A program made the position numbers and the translations under genes. From Hungatella_A sp034142505 (GTDB lineage Bacteria > Bacillota > Clostridia > Lachnospirales > Lachnospiraceae), in contig JAWZDV010000075.1 in the NCBI GenBank assembly GCA_034142505.1, positions 135,868-199,867 on the forward strand: a stretch of DNA of 64,000 bases, given 5' to 3'. The stretch's first letter is position 1; each line of letters begins with the position of its first letter. This document shows, piece by piece, positions 51,307-59,975 of this stretch. The notes under the pieces were generated by a model. It worked only from the letters and a program-made list of their open reading frames with translations. It had not been told where the DNA came from and ran no database searches.

Positions 51307-53133
51307 ATGAAAAAATGGAGCCTGAATTTATATCAAAAATTTACTTTGGTGATTATCTGCGTGGGCCTGATCCCTATGAGTCTGCTGTCCACGTTAATTG
51401 TGAACCGTATGTTCAAAGAATATGGGGATTCTCTGCGGGCCAATTATGAGCAGGCTACGGTCTATGTGAATACCGGAATTGACAATATGCTGGAAGGCTA
51501 CAACGGCATTTCCAAGATGCCTTATTATTATAATTACTCCGGGGAGGGGGATTTTGCCTTTAACTATATGTCCTTTGATAACCTGAGGAAAATTATCTAT
51601 GGTATCGGTTATGACCCGGAGACCGTGGAAACGGCCAGGAAGCAGAACATGGAGATCTTTCTGAAAAATGTACATAATGTGGACAGCTCCATCGTGGGGG
51701 TCCACTTCCTGGTGGATGACGGAAAGATGGATATGCCCTTTCATTTCAGCCAGAGGAAGACCTATTTTGAGAGCGAGGAGGTATTCCGGGAGCGGATGAA
51801 GTTTGGGCAGCTTGACAAGACGTCCAAGCAGATGATGCTGATTCCGACTCATGCCATGGATTACTATAACCACGGAACGAATCAGGTTTTCACAGTAGCC
51901 AGGAACTATTTTGATCTGACGAAAGAGGTAGGATCGTCCGCTTATATCGGAACCATCTATCTGGATGTGGATATGGAGCGGATGGCGGGATTGTTCCAGG
52001 ATGTACGGCTTCATGAGGGAGACCGGGTATATGTGGTCAATGAGCAGGGAGACTGTTTTTACAGCAATGACAGTGAGGTGATCGGAACCACGCTTCCGGC
52101 AGAGAACGGGCAGTTTGAGGAGACGCGCCAGAAGTTTGTCATCGAGACGCCCTACGGGAAACACGGACTTAAGGTGATGATGGTTATGGGTACAGCCGCC
52201 GCTTACGACAAAATCCAGCAGATGCAGAAAATGATGTATCTGATTTTAGCGGCATCGATTGTGGCCCTTCTTCTGGGATCGGTTCTATTTTCCAGGAGGC
52301 TGACCAAACCTATCCGCAGTATGATGGACCAGATGTCCCAGATTGAGACGGGTAATTTTAAGGTGGAACTGCCGGTAGAGTCCAACGATGAGATCGGTAT
52401 TCTCTCCAAGCGCTTCAACCAGATGTCCCAGGAACTGGAAACGTATATCAATCAGTCCTACGTGGCCCGGATGAAGCAGACGGAGGCGGAGATGACGGCG
52501 CTGAAGTCTCAGATTTATCCGCATTTTCTGTACAATACTCTGGAAGTCATCCGCATGACGGCTTTGGACCAGGAGGACCGTGTGGTTTCGGAGATGATTG
52601 AGGCTTTGTCCCAGCAGATCCGCTATATGATCGGTCCCATGCAGGACATGGTTCCTATGGACCAGGAGGTGGATATTATCAGGAAATACGTATACCTGCT
52701 GAACTGCCGCATCCGGGGGAAAGTCAGTTTGATGGTGGAGCTGCATGGCTTGGGCGAGGTGTACGTTCCCAAACTGATCTTGCAGCCAATTGTGGAGAAC
52801 GCCTATGTCCATGGAATTAAGCCTAAGGACGGCACCGGCCATGTGATGATTGAAGCGGAGCGGGTGGAAGACCGGCTGGAGATATCCGTGATGGACAACG
52901 GCGTTGGCATGAATGAGGAAGCACTGGAAAAGCTAAAAGATATTCTGGATGGTGATGAGATCGGAATCAAGAATCAGCACAACTGGCAGAGCATTGGACT
53001 GAAAAATGTCCATGACCGGATTCGGTACCTCTATGGAGAACAGTACGGAATCGCCGTCACCAGCACCCCTGCGGTGGGAACCATGGTGCGGATTTTGATA
53101 CCCTGGAAGGAGGATGGATCATGCTCAAAATGA
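51307..53133 (+). CDS. Sensor histidine kinase, YesM-type
   Basis: A 608-residue kinase. A first membrane helix (about residues 12-31, FTLVIICVGLIPMSLLSTLI) leads to an extracellular sensor domain of about 270 residues. A second helix (MYLILAASIVALLLGSVLF) precedes a HAMP domain and a His_kinase core with QIYPHFLYNTLEVIRM (His406) and the ATP motifs ISVMDNGVGM and SIGLKNVHDRI. This is the family of YesM-like kinases that govern polysaccharide use in Firmicutes. The frame is open from 51238, but GAGGAGAACCGGT places the start at 51307. It overlaps the response regulator gene by 13 nt. Confidence 0.93.
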   Translation: MKKWSLNLYQKFTLVIICVGLIPMSLLSTLIVNRMFKEYGDSLRANYEQATVYVNTGIDNMLEGYNGISKMPYYYNYSGEGDFAFNYMSFDNLRKIIYGIGYDPETVETARKQNMEIFLKNVHNVDSSIVGVHFLVDDGKMDMPFHFSQRKTYFESEEVFRERMKFGQLDKTSKQMMLIPTHAMDYYNHGTNQVFTVARNYFDLTKEVGSSAYIGTIYLDVDMERMAGLFQDVRLHEGDRVYVVNEQGDCFYSNDSEVIGTTLPAENGQFEETRQKFVIETPYGKHGLKVMMVMGTAAAYDKIQQMQKMMYLILAASIVALLLGSVLFSRRLTKPIRSMMDQMSQIETGNFKVELPVESNDEIGILSKRFNQMSQELETYINQSYVARMKQTEAEMTALKSQIYPHFLYNTLEVIRMTALDQEDRVVSEMIEALSQQIRYMIGPMQDMVPMDQEVDIIRKYVYLLNCRIRGKVSLMVELHGLGEVYVPKLILQPIVENAYVHGIKPKDGTGHVMIEAERVEDRLEISVMDNGVGMNEEALEKLKDILDGDEIGIKNQHNWQSIGLKNVHDRIRYLYGEQYGIAVTSTPAVGTMVRILIPWKEDGSCSK

Positions 53134-54635
53134 TACTGGCCGACGATGAGCCCGTGATTACAAGAGGAATTCAAAAACTGGTGGACTGGAACAGCCTGGG
53201 CATCGAAATTGTGGGGGAGTATGAAGATGGCAAGGCGGCCATGGATGGAATTGTAACGCTGAAACCGGATATTGCCCTGTTAGATATTTATATGCCGAAA
53301 AAAACAGGGATTGAGATCCTAAAGGAGTGCCGGGAACTGGAAATAGACACGAAGATCATCTTTATCAGCGGTTTTCAGGATTTTCAGTACGCGAAGGACG
53401 CGCTGACTTACGGGGCTATGGATTATCTGTTAAAACCGGTGATCCGGGAGGAACTGGTGGCAACCATTGAAAAATGCATCCTGCTTCTGCGTCCGTATTT
53501 GTCGGAGCATGTGGAGGAACAGACCTCCATGGAACCCCATACAAAAGCAGCCTATGAAAAATTGGTTGAGGTGGAAGAATGCCGGTATCTGCCGGTGCTG
53601 ACCGAGATCTTTTACCAGTCCTCCGGCAGCTCCCAGGAGAGAAAGCTGATCCAGTTTTCGGCGCTGAGTTTTTTGGAGCAGTATCTGGAAGAGCAGGGGC
53701 TGGGGATTGTATTTGTCAAAAATGGGCAGATGGTGATCGTCCTCAAGAATAAGAACCAGGAAGAGGCCGGTGATGTCATGTACCAGCTGCTTAAACAGGC
53801 GGAGGAGTCAATGGGGGTGAGACTGGGCTTTGTAATCGGGGAAACCGTGGAGAACATGGGAGAAATTCCGGCCGGATATCAGCGGTGTCTGCCGATGCTG
53901 GGATATTTCTTTTTTGAGGATCAGATGAAGGTGCCGGTGCTGAAGCTGGGCAGGGAGGTATTTTTAAAGCCAAAATCTTCCCGGGAGATGCGGGAATGCC
54001 GGGACAAGATGATCGATGCCATGATCGCCCAGGATGATACGGGATTTTTGAAGGGGGTAGAGCGGTTTCGGCGGCTGGTATGCCTGATATCGGATGGAAG
54101 CCGGGAAAATGCCTGCTTTCATTATGGAAGTACGCTTCGCATTATCCAGGAACGGTTCGACGTCCTGGGGGTAAAGGGACTGGAACTGGATCTGGAACAG
54201 GTTCTGGATCTGGCCAGGGAACAGAAGGACTACCGCCAGCTGACAGAGCAGTTTGAGGGGTATTTCAGCCAGTATAAAGAGAGGGTCCGCCAAACCGTGG
54301 CAAGCAGCGATAAGAAGGATATTCTGCATGCCAGAGAGTACATCGAACAGCATTATATGGAAAATCTGACTCTGGAGGTGATGGCCAGAGAGATTCACAT
54401 GAATCCCTATTATTTCAGCAGCTTTTTTAAGAAGAACTCCGGGGAGAATTTTAAGGACTATTTAAATAAGGTGCGGATGAAGCATGCCGTGTCACTGCTG
54501 GTGTCAACGGATAAGCGGACCTCGGAAATCGCGGACATTGTGGGTTTTCGGGACGGCCGGTCCTTTTCGGAGTTGTTTGTGCGTGCTTACGGTGAGACCC
54601 CGGCCAGTTACCGAAAACGGGTAAAAGATTCCTGA
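53121..54635 (+). CDS. Response regulator with AraC DNA-binding domain, YesN-type
   Basis: A 504-residue regulator. Residues 1-120 are a receiver (acidic residues at 8-9, phospho-acceptor Asp55 in ALLDIYMPKKTG); residues about 140-390 are an uncharacterised linker; residues about 405-504 hold two AraC helix-turn-helix motifs (ENLTLEVMAREIHMNPYYFS and TSEIADIVGFRDGRSFSELF). AAGGAGG upstream lies in the kinase gene, which it overlaps by 13 nt. It is expected to switch on the GH43/ABC operon when the kinase detects the sugar. Confidence 0.94.
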   Translation: MLKMILADDEPVITRGIQKLVDWNSLGIEIVGEYEDGKAAMDGIVTLKPDIALLDIYMPKKTGIEILKECRELEIDTKIIFISGFQDFQYAKDALTYGAMDYLLKPVIREELVATIEKCILLLRPYLSEHVEEQTSMEPHTKAAYEKLVEVEECRYLPVLTEIFYQSSGSSQERKLIQFSALSFLEQYLEEQGLGIVFVKNGQMVIVLKNKNQEEAGDVMYQLLKQAEESMGVRLGFVIGETVENMGEIPAGYQRCLPMLGYFFFEDQMKVPVLKLGREVFLKPKSSREMRECRDKMIDAMIAQDDTGFLKGVERFRRLVCLISDGSRENACFHYGSTLRIIQERFDVLGVKGLELDLEQVLDLAREQKDYRQLTEQFEGYFSQYKERVRQTVASSDKKDILHAREYIEQHYMENLTLEVMAREIHMNPYYFSSFFKKNSGENFKDYLNKVRMKHAVSLLVSTDKRTSEIADIVGFRDGRSFSELFVRAYGETPASYRKRVKDS

Positions 54636-54660
54636 AAAATATACAACAGCCCAGGTATTC

Positions 54661-55842
54661 TTACAGATGATTGCCGGGCGTGCCTTCATCCCCGTGTTGA
54701 GGATCATTCTCGTGGTTAAATGCCATCACACTGACTCCATTGACCTCCATATGGTCACTGACCGGGATGACCAGGCACTGGCGGCCGTCGATGTATTTGG
54801 TTTCAATCAGACTGGTATATTCGGGATTTACCTTGATGACCACGTCCGGGGTTTCGATGTTGAACTTCTTGGTGTTGGTGATATTGGCGGCCATGAGGGC
54901 GGTCTTCTCGCCGGCGACGTACTCGTAGTTCTTGTCGAATTCAACCAGCTTTTCATCCGGGACGCCGCTGTCCTCAAAGAGACGCTTCACATCCGTCTTG
55001 GTTAATGTCAGCGGTTCGGGAAAATCCTTGGATTCCTCCAGCATTTCATTCAGTGTCTCGTGGATGTTCTTGACCAAGTCATAATCACAGTCATCCCCCA
55101 GCGTGGTGGCGATCACCGCATTGAACGTCTCCTTCTGGCTCTCCGCCGACAACGGGATGGAACGGCAGCCAAACATATCCTCAATAAACGCTTCCTGGAG
55201 CTCCTCGGCATTCTTGGAATAGTAGAGAATACCGTGAATATCCGTAAAACGGTCATTGAATACCGGGAACAGGAAGCCTTTGGCCGGCGCCTCCACCACC
55301 CAGTCGCGGATGCGGTTTTCGATGGTATTTTTCTCACTGTTATAGCCGAGTCCTTCTTTTGATAAATGAACCGGGCAGATACTGCACATGATGTACTCAA
55401 AAACATTGTCGGAGGCGTCATACATCTGGGTGCCGTCCGTGGCTTTGCCCGGCACGTCGTAGACCGCATGAATCAGGATAATATAATAATTCTCACCGAA
55501 ATCATAATATTCGATAATCTTGTTATAAAACTCACTGATCAGCATATCATCCTGCAGCTTGCTGTTGCGAAGCTGTAACAGGAAGGCCTGCTTCCCCTCT
55601 TCTTTTTCTTCCTCTAACGGAAAGTCCATATTTAATAAGTTTTTCCCGATAGAACCGGATAAGGTCTGCTTGAAAATGGTAAAATACTTGAAGGTATCTT
55701 CCTCCGGCAGTGATAAAAAGGCTTCTTTCAGTTCCGTTTTGATATTCTTTTCCGCATCCACGTAACAGCCGCAGATCCGGGTGATGGTGCAGTTTTCCGG
55801 GGAGAACTGCTTTCTGATTTCTAATACTTCTTTTTTATTCAT
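54661..55842 (-). CDS. DUF4317 domain-containing protein
   Basis: A 393-residue cytosolic protein that matches my memory of the DUF4317 family, common in Clostridia. It begins MNKKEVLEIRKQFSPENCTI and TRICGCYVDAEKNIKT; other strong blocks are YYIILIHAVYDVPGKATDG, MCSICPVHLSKEGLGY and VKVNPEYTSLIETKYIDGR. It has no membrane helix and no catalytic motif that I can name. The frame runs to 56019, but AAGGTTAGGA lies just before the ATG at 55842 and the homology starts there. It is convergent with the YesN-type gene and divergent from the ferritin-like gene. Function unknown. Confidence 0.8.
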   Translation of the reverse strand: MNKKEVLEIRKQFSPENCTITRICGCYVDAEKNIKTELKEAFLSLPEEDTFKYFTIFKQTLSGSIGKNLLNMDFPLEEEKEEGKQAFLLQLRNSKLQDDMLISEFYNKIIEYYDFGENYYIILIHAVYDVPGKATDGTQMYDASDNVFEYIMCSICPVHLSKEGLGYNSEKNTIENRIRDWVVEAPAKGFLFPVFNDRFTDIHGILYYSKNAEELQEAFIEDMFGCRSIPLSAESQKETFNAVIATTLGDDCDYDLVKNIHETLNEMLEESKDFPEPLTLTKTDVKRLFEDSGVPDEKLVEFDKNYEYVAGEKTALMAANITNTKKFNIETPDVVIKVNPEYTSLIETKYIDGRQCLVIPVSDHMEVNGVSVMAFNHENDPQHGDEGTPGNHL

Positions 55843-56008
55843 ATTGATTCCTAACCTTCTCTCTATGTATTCCGTAAATAACAATAAGTATATCACATGG
55901 CGGCCGGCAGATGCAATTGCAGATTCTGTCCTTTTCATCATACATATCCCGGCGGAACAGTTCATAAGATGGTAGCAGGAAATGAGAACAATCAGGAGGC
56001 CGGATATC

Positions 56009-56542
56009 ATGAATTCCAAACAAAATCAAAAACAAACGGATGAATGCAGTGTCACCGTCAATCTGCCCTACCCACCCGTCCGGGCGGAAAGCCGCAGTAT
56101 GGAGTATGCTACTGCTATGTTGAGCAATGTGGGAAGCAGTAATTCGGAAATGTCGGCGGTCTGCCTATATTTCTATAACAGTGTGATTCTAAACCCGGAG
56201 TATGGGGATTTCGCCAAATGTTTTCATCATATCAGTATTGTGGAAATGCATCATCTTGACATTTTCGCGACGCTGGCGTATCAGATGGGAATGGACCCGC
56301 GGATGTGGTGTGTGGAGCGGCGGGGAACGACTTACTGGACCCCGGCCTATAACCGTTATCCCCGGAGCATCAAAGAAGTGATCGAGAACTCTCTCCAGGG
56401 AGAACTGGCGGCGATTAACAAATATGAGCGCCAGGCAGAAACCATCCGTGACGCCAATATTGTGGAGAATCTGCACCGCATCATTCTGGATGAGCGGCAC
56501 CATGTGGAGATATTTTATGACATGCTTTCCAAACTATCTTAA
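56009..56542 (+). CDS. Ferritin-like diiron protein
   Basis: A 177-residue four-helix protein with all six ligands of a rubrerythrin/ferritin-type diiron site: Glu47, Glu79 with His82 (EMHH), Glu132 and Glu162 with His165 (ERHH). There is no rubredoxin domain, and the first 30 residues are polar and unstructured. Likely roles are peroxide or oxygen detoxification or spore-coat manganese catalase-like activity (CotJC group); the sequence does not settle this. CAGGAGG precedes the ATG at 56009; an upstream ATG at 55982 would add nine residues and lacks a ribosome site. It is monocistronic and divergent from the DUF4317 gene. Confidence 0.82.
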   Translation: MNSKQNQKQTDECSVTVNLPYPPVRAESRSMEYATAMLSNVGSSNSEMSAVCLYFYNSVILNPEYGDFAKCFHHISIVEMHHLDIFATLAYQMGMDPRMWCVERRGTTYWTPAYNRYPRSIKEVIENSLQGELAAINKYERQAETIRDANIVENLHRIILDERHHVEIFYDMLSKLS

Positions 56543-56557
56543 ACAGTCATCCTATTT

Positions 56558-57205
56558 TTAAAACAAAAGAGAATAAAATTCATCAAAGGTATTTCTCACA
56601 TTGCGGATATGCTGGCGCATATACTGTTCCGCCTTGCCGGCATCCTTCTCTTTGACCGCCTCCAAGATTGCGAAATGCTCCTGATAGGACCGCTCATCAC
56701 GCCCCGGAATCAGAATGGTCTTGCTGTTATATTTTCGCATCTGATTTTTGAGACGGACGGTGACATCAATGGTGGTGCGGTTGGGGCATACTTCATAAAT
56801 AATATCGTGAAACTTCTGATTGCAGGCAGAATAAGCCATCAGATTGGAGGAAGCCTTGTGCTCCGCCATTTCCGCCACCAAGTCCTCCAGCCTCTTCGTT
56901 GCTTTGCCGTCAAAGTGAGGGACCGCCAGCCGGACGATAAATCCTTCCAGCTCCTCTCTCAATTCCAGAAATTCCAGTACCTCCACTTTAGAATAACTGC
57001 GGACTTTCGCGCCCTTATTCTGCTCAATGGTGACAAAAGCATCATTCTCCAGCATTAAAAGGGCCTTTTTGATGGTATTGCGGCTCACATTATACTCGCT
57101 GGCCAGGTCAATCTCCGGAAGACTCTCAGCAGGAGAATAGTAGCCCTGCTCAATCCGTTCCTTCAGATTCTCATAAACCATCGTTGTCTGATTTGTTTTA
57201 ATCAT
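56558..57205 (-). CDS. GntR/FadR-family regulator, copy 1
   Basis: A 215-residue regulator with an N-terminal winged helix (ESLPEIDLASEYNVSRNTIKKALLMLEND) and a C-terminal FCD ligand domain (LREELEGFIVRLAVP, then MAYSACNQKFHDIIYEVCPNR with metal-type His). It is about three-quarters identical to the next gene and has the same length, so it is a tandem duplicate. The frame is open to 57301, but that ATG lies inside the promoter spacer (57278-57306); AAGGATAAAGGAT and the alignment with copy 2 fix the start at 57205. It ends convergent to the ferritin-like gene. Confidence 0.9.
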   Translation of the reverse strand: MIKTNQTTMVYENLKERIEQGYYSPAESLPEIDLASEYNVSRNTIKKALLMLENDAFVTIEQNKGAKVRSYSKVEVLEFLELREELEGFIVRLAVPHFDGKATKRLEDLVAEMAEHKASSNLMAYSACNQKFHDIIYEVCPNRTTIDVTVRLKNQMRKYNSKTILIPGRDERSYQEHFAILEAVKEKDAGKAEQYMRQHIRNVRNTFDEFYSLLF

Positions 57206-57277
57206 ATCCTTTATCCTTCGTCTATATTTTTCCAATATAAGCTGAATGTTCTCCGGTCCATCTTCTGTCAAATTAAC

Positions 57278-57306
57278 AGTATAATGAGTTTTTTTTTGCA
57301 TGTCAA
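57278..57306 (-). promoter_or_regulatory. Sigma-A promoter of GntR copy 1
   Basis: On the minus strand TTGACA (57301-57306) and TATACT (57278-57283) are 17 nt apart. The site rules out the longer upstream start of the GntR gene. Confidence 0.82.
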
Positions 57307-57351
57307 GAAGTTGTGCCGTCCGGACTGTTACAAATTATAAAATAAAGCGTT

Positions 57352-57999
57352 CTAAAATAGCAGGGAGTAATATTCCTCAAATGTTTTTCTGACATTGCGG
57401 ACATGCTCCCGTATGTAGGTTTCGGCGAGAGCCGGGTCTTTTTTTTTGATGGCGTCCACGATGGCCTGGTGTTCCGCGAAGGAGCGGTCGCCGCGGCCGG
57501 GAATGAGGATGGTTTTACTGTTGTATTTCTTCATCTGTTTTTTCAGCCGGATGGTGACGTCCACGGCGGTGCGGTTGGGACATACGTCGTAAATGATGTC
57601 GTGGAACCGCTGGTTGCAGGCGGAATAGGCCATCAGATCGGACTGGCGGCGGTGTTCGGCCATCTCTTCCAAAAGGCCATCCAGCTTTTTGATGGATTTA
57701 TCGTTGAAGCAGGGAACAGCCAGCCTTACGATAAAGCCCTCTAACTCTTCCCTTAATTCTAAGTATTCCAGCACCTCTACCTTGGAGTAGCTGCGGACCT
57801 TGGCTCCTTTGTTCTGCTCAATGGTGACAAAGGCATCTTTCTCCAGCATCAGAAGCGCTTTTTTGATGGTGTTCCGGCTGACATTGTACTCCTTGGCCAG
57901 TTCGATCTCCGGCAGACTCTCTGCGGGCGAGTAACATCCCTGCTCAATTCGTTTTTTTAAATTCTCATAAACAATTGTTGTTTGGTTCGCTTTTACCAT
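57352..57999 (-). CDS. GntR/FadR-family regulator, copy 2
   Basis: A 215-residue FCD-type GntR regulator, paralogous to copy 1 from end to end (winged helix ESLPEIELAKEYNVSRNTIKK, FCD blocks MAYSACNQRFHDIIYDVCPNR and GRGDRSFAEHQAIVDAI). FCD domains usually bind small carboxylates through a metal site. ATCAAGGAT precedes the ATG at 57999. It is divergent from the DUF6282-TRAP cluster, 301 nt away, and each side has its own strong promoter, so it is the likely regulator of that cluster. Differences from copy 1 concentrate in the ligand domain, which may mean different effectors. Confidence 0.92.
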   Translation of the reverse strand: MVKANQTTIVYENLKKRIEQGCYSPAESLPEIELAKEYNVSRNTIKKALLMLEKDAFVTIEQNKGAKVRSYSKVEVLEYLELREELEGFIVRLAVPCFNDKSIKKLDGLLEEMAEHRRQSDLMAYSACNQRFHDIIYDVCPNRTAVDVTIRLKKQMKKYNSKTILIPGRGDRSFAEHQAIVDAIKKKDPALAETYIREHVRNVRKTFEEYYSLLF

Positions 58000-58088
58000 A
58001 TCCTTGATATCCCCAATCTTATGCTATCGATTTGTCATATAGACAGTCAGATGAACTAAAATGTTAAACAATTGTGATGCACATAATT

Positions 58089-58117
58089 AGTATAAATTGT
58101 CTGGAGTTCCATGTCAA
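58089..58117 (-). promoter_or_regulatory. Sigma-A promoter of GntR copy 2
   Basis: On the minus strand TTGACA (58112-58117) and TATACT (58089-58094) are 17 nt apart. Confidence 0.82.
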
Positions 58118-58210
58118 GGCGGGAATCCGATAAAATACAAGTGTTTTAATAATATTGCATAAAAAAAACTGCGAAAACTGTCGAAAATTGACAAATACCG
58201 TATTACGGGA

Positions 58211-58239
58211 TTGACAGAACGGATGGTTGGTGATAGAAT
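58211..58239 (+). promoter_or_regulatory. Sigma-A promoter of the DUF6282-TRAP-aldolase operon
   Basis: TTGACA (58211-58216) and TAGAAT (58234-58239) are 17 nt apart. The palindrome TTGTTGAACAA follows at 58261, about 22 nt downstream of the -10 element. Confidence 0.75.
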
Positions 58240-58300
58240 CTGAATTACAATAAAACAAAATTGTTGAACAAATTTGATGAACTGAAAAGGAGAAATGAAT

Positions 58301-59194
58301 ATGGATTACAAAGAATTGATCAAAGGTGCTTATGATCTTCATGTACATTCCGCGCCGGACGTTCTTCCAAGAAAGATGGACGATATCGAGATGGCCGGAC
58401 GGATCAGGGAGAGCGGGATGGCAGGATATGCGATCAAGAGCCATTATTTCTGTACATCAGAGAGAGCAGAGTTGATAAACAAGCTGTACCCGGACTGTGA
58501 TGCGGTGGGAACCATCACACTCAACAGTTCCACAGGCGGGATCAATCCCACCGCGGTGGAGATGGCGGCGAGAAGCGGGGCGAAATTAGTATGGTTTCCA
58601 ACCTGTGATTCCGCTCATGAGATTGCCCATGTGTTTGACGGGAATCCCAACAAGAAGCTGCCGTACTGGGCACAGATTATTATACAGATGAAAGAGGCGG
58701 GGATTCAGGCGCCGGTCATCAGCATTTTAGAGGAGAACGGGGAACTGAAGAAACCGGTACTGGACGTGCTGGATATTATCGCCAAGTATGACATCATCCT
58801 GGCTACCGGCCATATCTCCCATGAGGAGGCGTTTGCCCTGGTGGCGGAGGCGAAGAACCGCGGTGTGAAGAAGATCGTTATCACCCACGTGGATTTCCCT
58901 ACTACCTATTATACCGTGGAGGAACAGAAGCGGTTTGTGGAAATGGGGGCGGTGATGGAGCACTGCTACACGACCTGGGCCACCGGCAAGGTGGAATTTG
59001 ACGTGACAAGTAAGATGATTCGCGAGGTTGGTCCGGCCAACTGTATCCTGGCAACCGACCTGGGACAGAAGACGGCTCTTTACCCGGATGAGGGACTGCT
59101 GGAGTTTGCAAAACGTCTCTATGATGACGGCTTTACGGCTGAGGAGATCCGCACCATGACGGTGGAGAATCCGGGAAGATTATTGGGGAAATAA
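58301..59194 (+). CDS. DUF6282-type metal-dependent hydrolase (amidohydrolase-like TIM barrel)
   Basis: A 297-residue protein with an amidohydrolase-like layout: DLHVHSAPD (HxH at the N-terminus), ATGHISHEEA, IVITHVDFP and CILATDLGQ (late Asp). These are the metal-ligand positions of the superfamily, although a carboxylated lysine is not obvious. I recognise it as DUF6282; the substrate is unknown. In a cluster with a GalB-like hydratase and an RraA-type aldolase, a lactone or amide hydrolase for a polycarboxylate is plausible, by analogy with LigI. AGGAGA is 7 nt from the ATG at 58301; the earlier ATG at 58295 is too close. Confidence 0.75.
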   Translation: MDYKELIKGAYDLHVHSAPDVLPRKMDDIEMAGRIRESGMAGYAIKSHYFCTSERAELINKLYPDCDAVGTITLNSSTGGINPTAVEMAARSGAKLVWFPTCDSAHEIAHVFDGNPNKKLPYWAQIIIQMKEAGIQAPVISILEENGELKKPVLDVLDIIAKYDIILATGHISHEEAFALVAEAKNRGVKKIVITHVDFPTTYYTVEEQKRFVEMGAVMEHCYTTWATGKVEFDVTSKMIREVGPANCILATDLGQKTALYPDEGLLEFAKRLYDDGFTAEEIRTMTVENPGRLLGK

Positions 59195-59209
59195 AGGAGG
59201 AGAAAAACG

Positions 59210-59950
59210 ATGATTCAGGGAAAGAAAATGCTGGTAGTGAGCGCCCATGCGGCCGATTATGTATGGCGCAGCGGCGGCACGATTGCAAAGTACATAAAAA
59301 ATGGTGCTGATGTGCATGTAGTTGTCTTAAGCTTTGGCGTTCGTGGAGAAAGCAATGATCTGTGGAAGCAGGAAGGCGCCACGGCGGAGAGTGTAAAAGA
59401 AGTGAGAAAGAGCGAAACTATGGCGGCGGCAGAGATTCTTGGAATTCAGGATATTGAATTCTGGGATCTGCCGGACTATCCGATGGCGCCGGAATTGACA
59501 CCTGAGGTGCGGGAGCGTCTGATCCGCAAGATCCGTGAGGTGAGGCCGGACATTATCCTGACTCACGATAAGAACGGGGAGGACGTGCTGAACCCGGACC
59601 ACAACGCGGTGAGCCAGTTCGTATTTGAATGCAGTATCCAGAGCAATTCAGGTGGTGTGAGAATAGAAGGGACAAAGACCACGAAGCAGATGCGCCTGTA
59701 TGGATTTGAGCCGCATCAGACGGAACTGAGTAAATTTGCTCCGGGAAGCTTTATCGATATCACGGAAGCCTACGACCAGAAGGTGGCGGCTATGAAATGC
59801 TTCAAGGCCCAGGGACATTTGATTGAATATTATACGGAACGTGCATTTTTGAGAGGCAACCATATTCGGAGAATCTCCGGCAACCAGACGTTCAAATATG
59901 CGGAGTGCTTTTCTAATTTCTTTCCCACAGCGGGTGAGGAGCTATACTAA
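59210..59950 (+). CDS. PIG-L/LmbE-family protein, 4-oxalomesaconate hydratase (GalB)-like
   Basis: A 246-residue PIG-L fold protein. Zinc ligands are His13 and Asp16 in SAHAADYVWRSGGTIAKY (the usual AHPDD is AHAAD) and a late His in HDKNGEDVLNPDHNAVSQF. The SAH.AD.VWR.GG pattern is what I recall from the GalB hydratases of gallate degradation, rather than from N-acetylglucosaminyl deacetylases. GalB hydrates 4-oxalomesaconate to 4-carboxy-4-hydroxy-2-oxoadipate (CHA). The RraA/CHA-aldolase-like gene at 63015 would do the next step. AGGAGGAGAAAAACG precedes the ATG. Confidence 0.75.
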   Translation: MIQGKKMLVVSAHAADYVWRSGGTIAKYIKNGADVHVVVLSFGVRGESNDLWKQEGATAESVKEVRKSETMAAAEILGIQDIEFWDLPDYPMAPELTPEVRERLIRKIREVRPDIILTHDKNGEDVLNPDHNAVSQFVFECSIQSNSGGVRIEGTKTTKQMRLYGFEPHQTELSKFAPGSFIDITEAYDQKVAAMKCFKAQGHLIEYYTERAFLRGNHIRRISGNQTFKYAECFSNFFPTAGEELY

Positions 59951-59975
59951 TTACATTTATAAGGAGAGGAAAATC

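Larger units (their letters stand above)
58000..58300. other. Divergent regulatory region of the TRAP/aldolase cluster
   Basis: This 301-nt gap contains two back-to-back promoters (58089-58117 minus, 58211-58239 plus) and two AT-rich inverted motifs that could be FadR-type operators: TGTTAAACA at 58062-58070 and TTGTTGAACAA at 58261-58271. Both lie just downstream of a promoter, where a repressor would block transcription. Confidence 0.55.

Noticed and set aside
57206..57301. Longer start for GntR copy 1
   Set aside because: The ATG at 57301 lies within the promoter spacer (57278-57306), and the paralogue starts at the position matching 57205.
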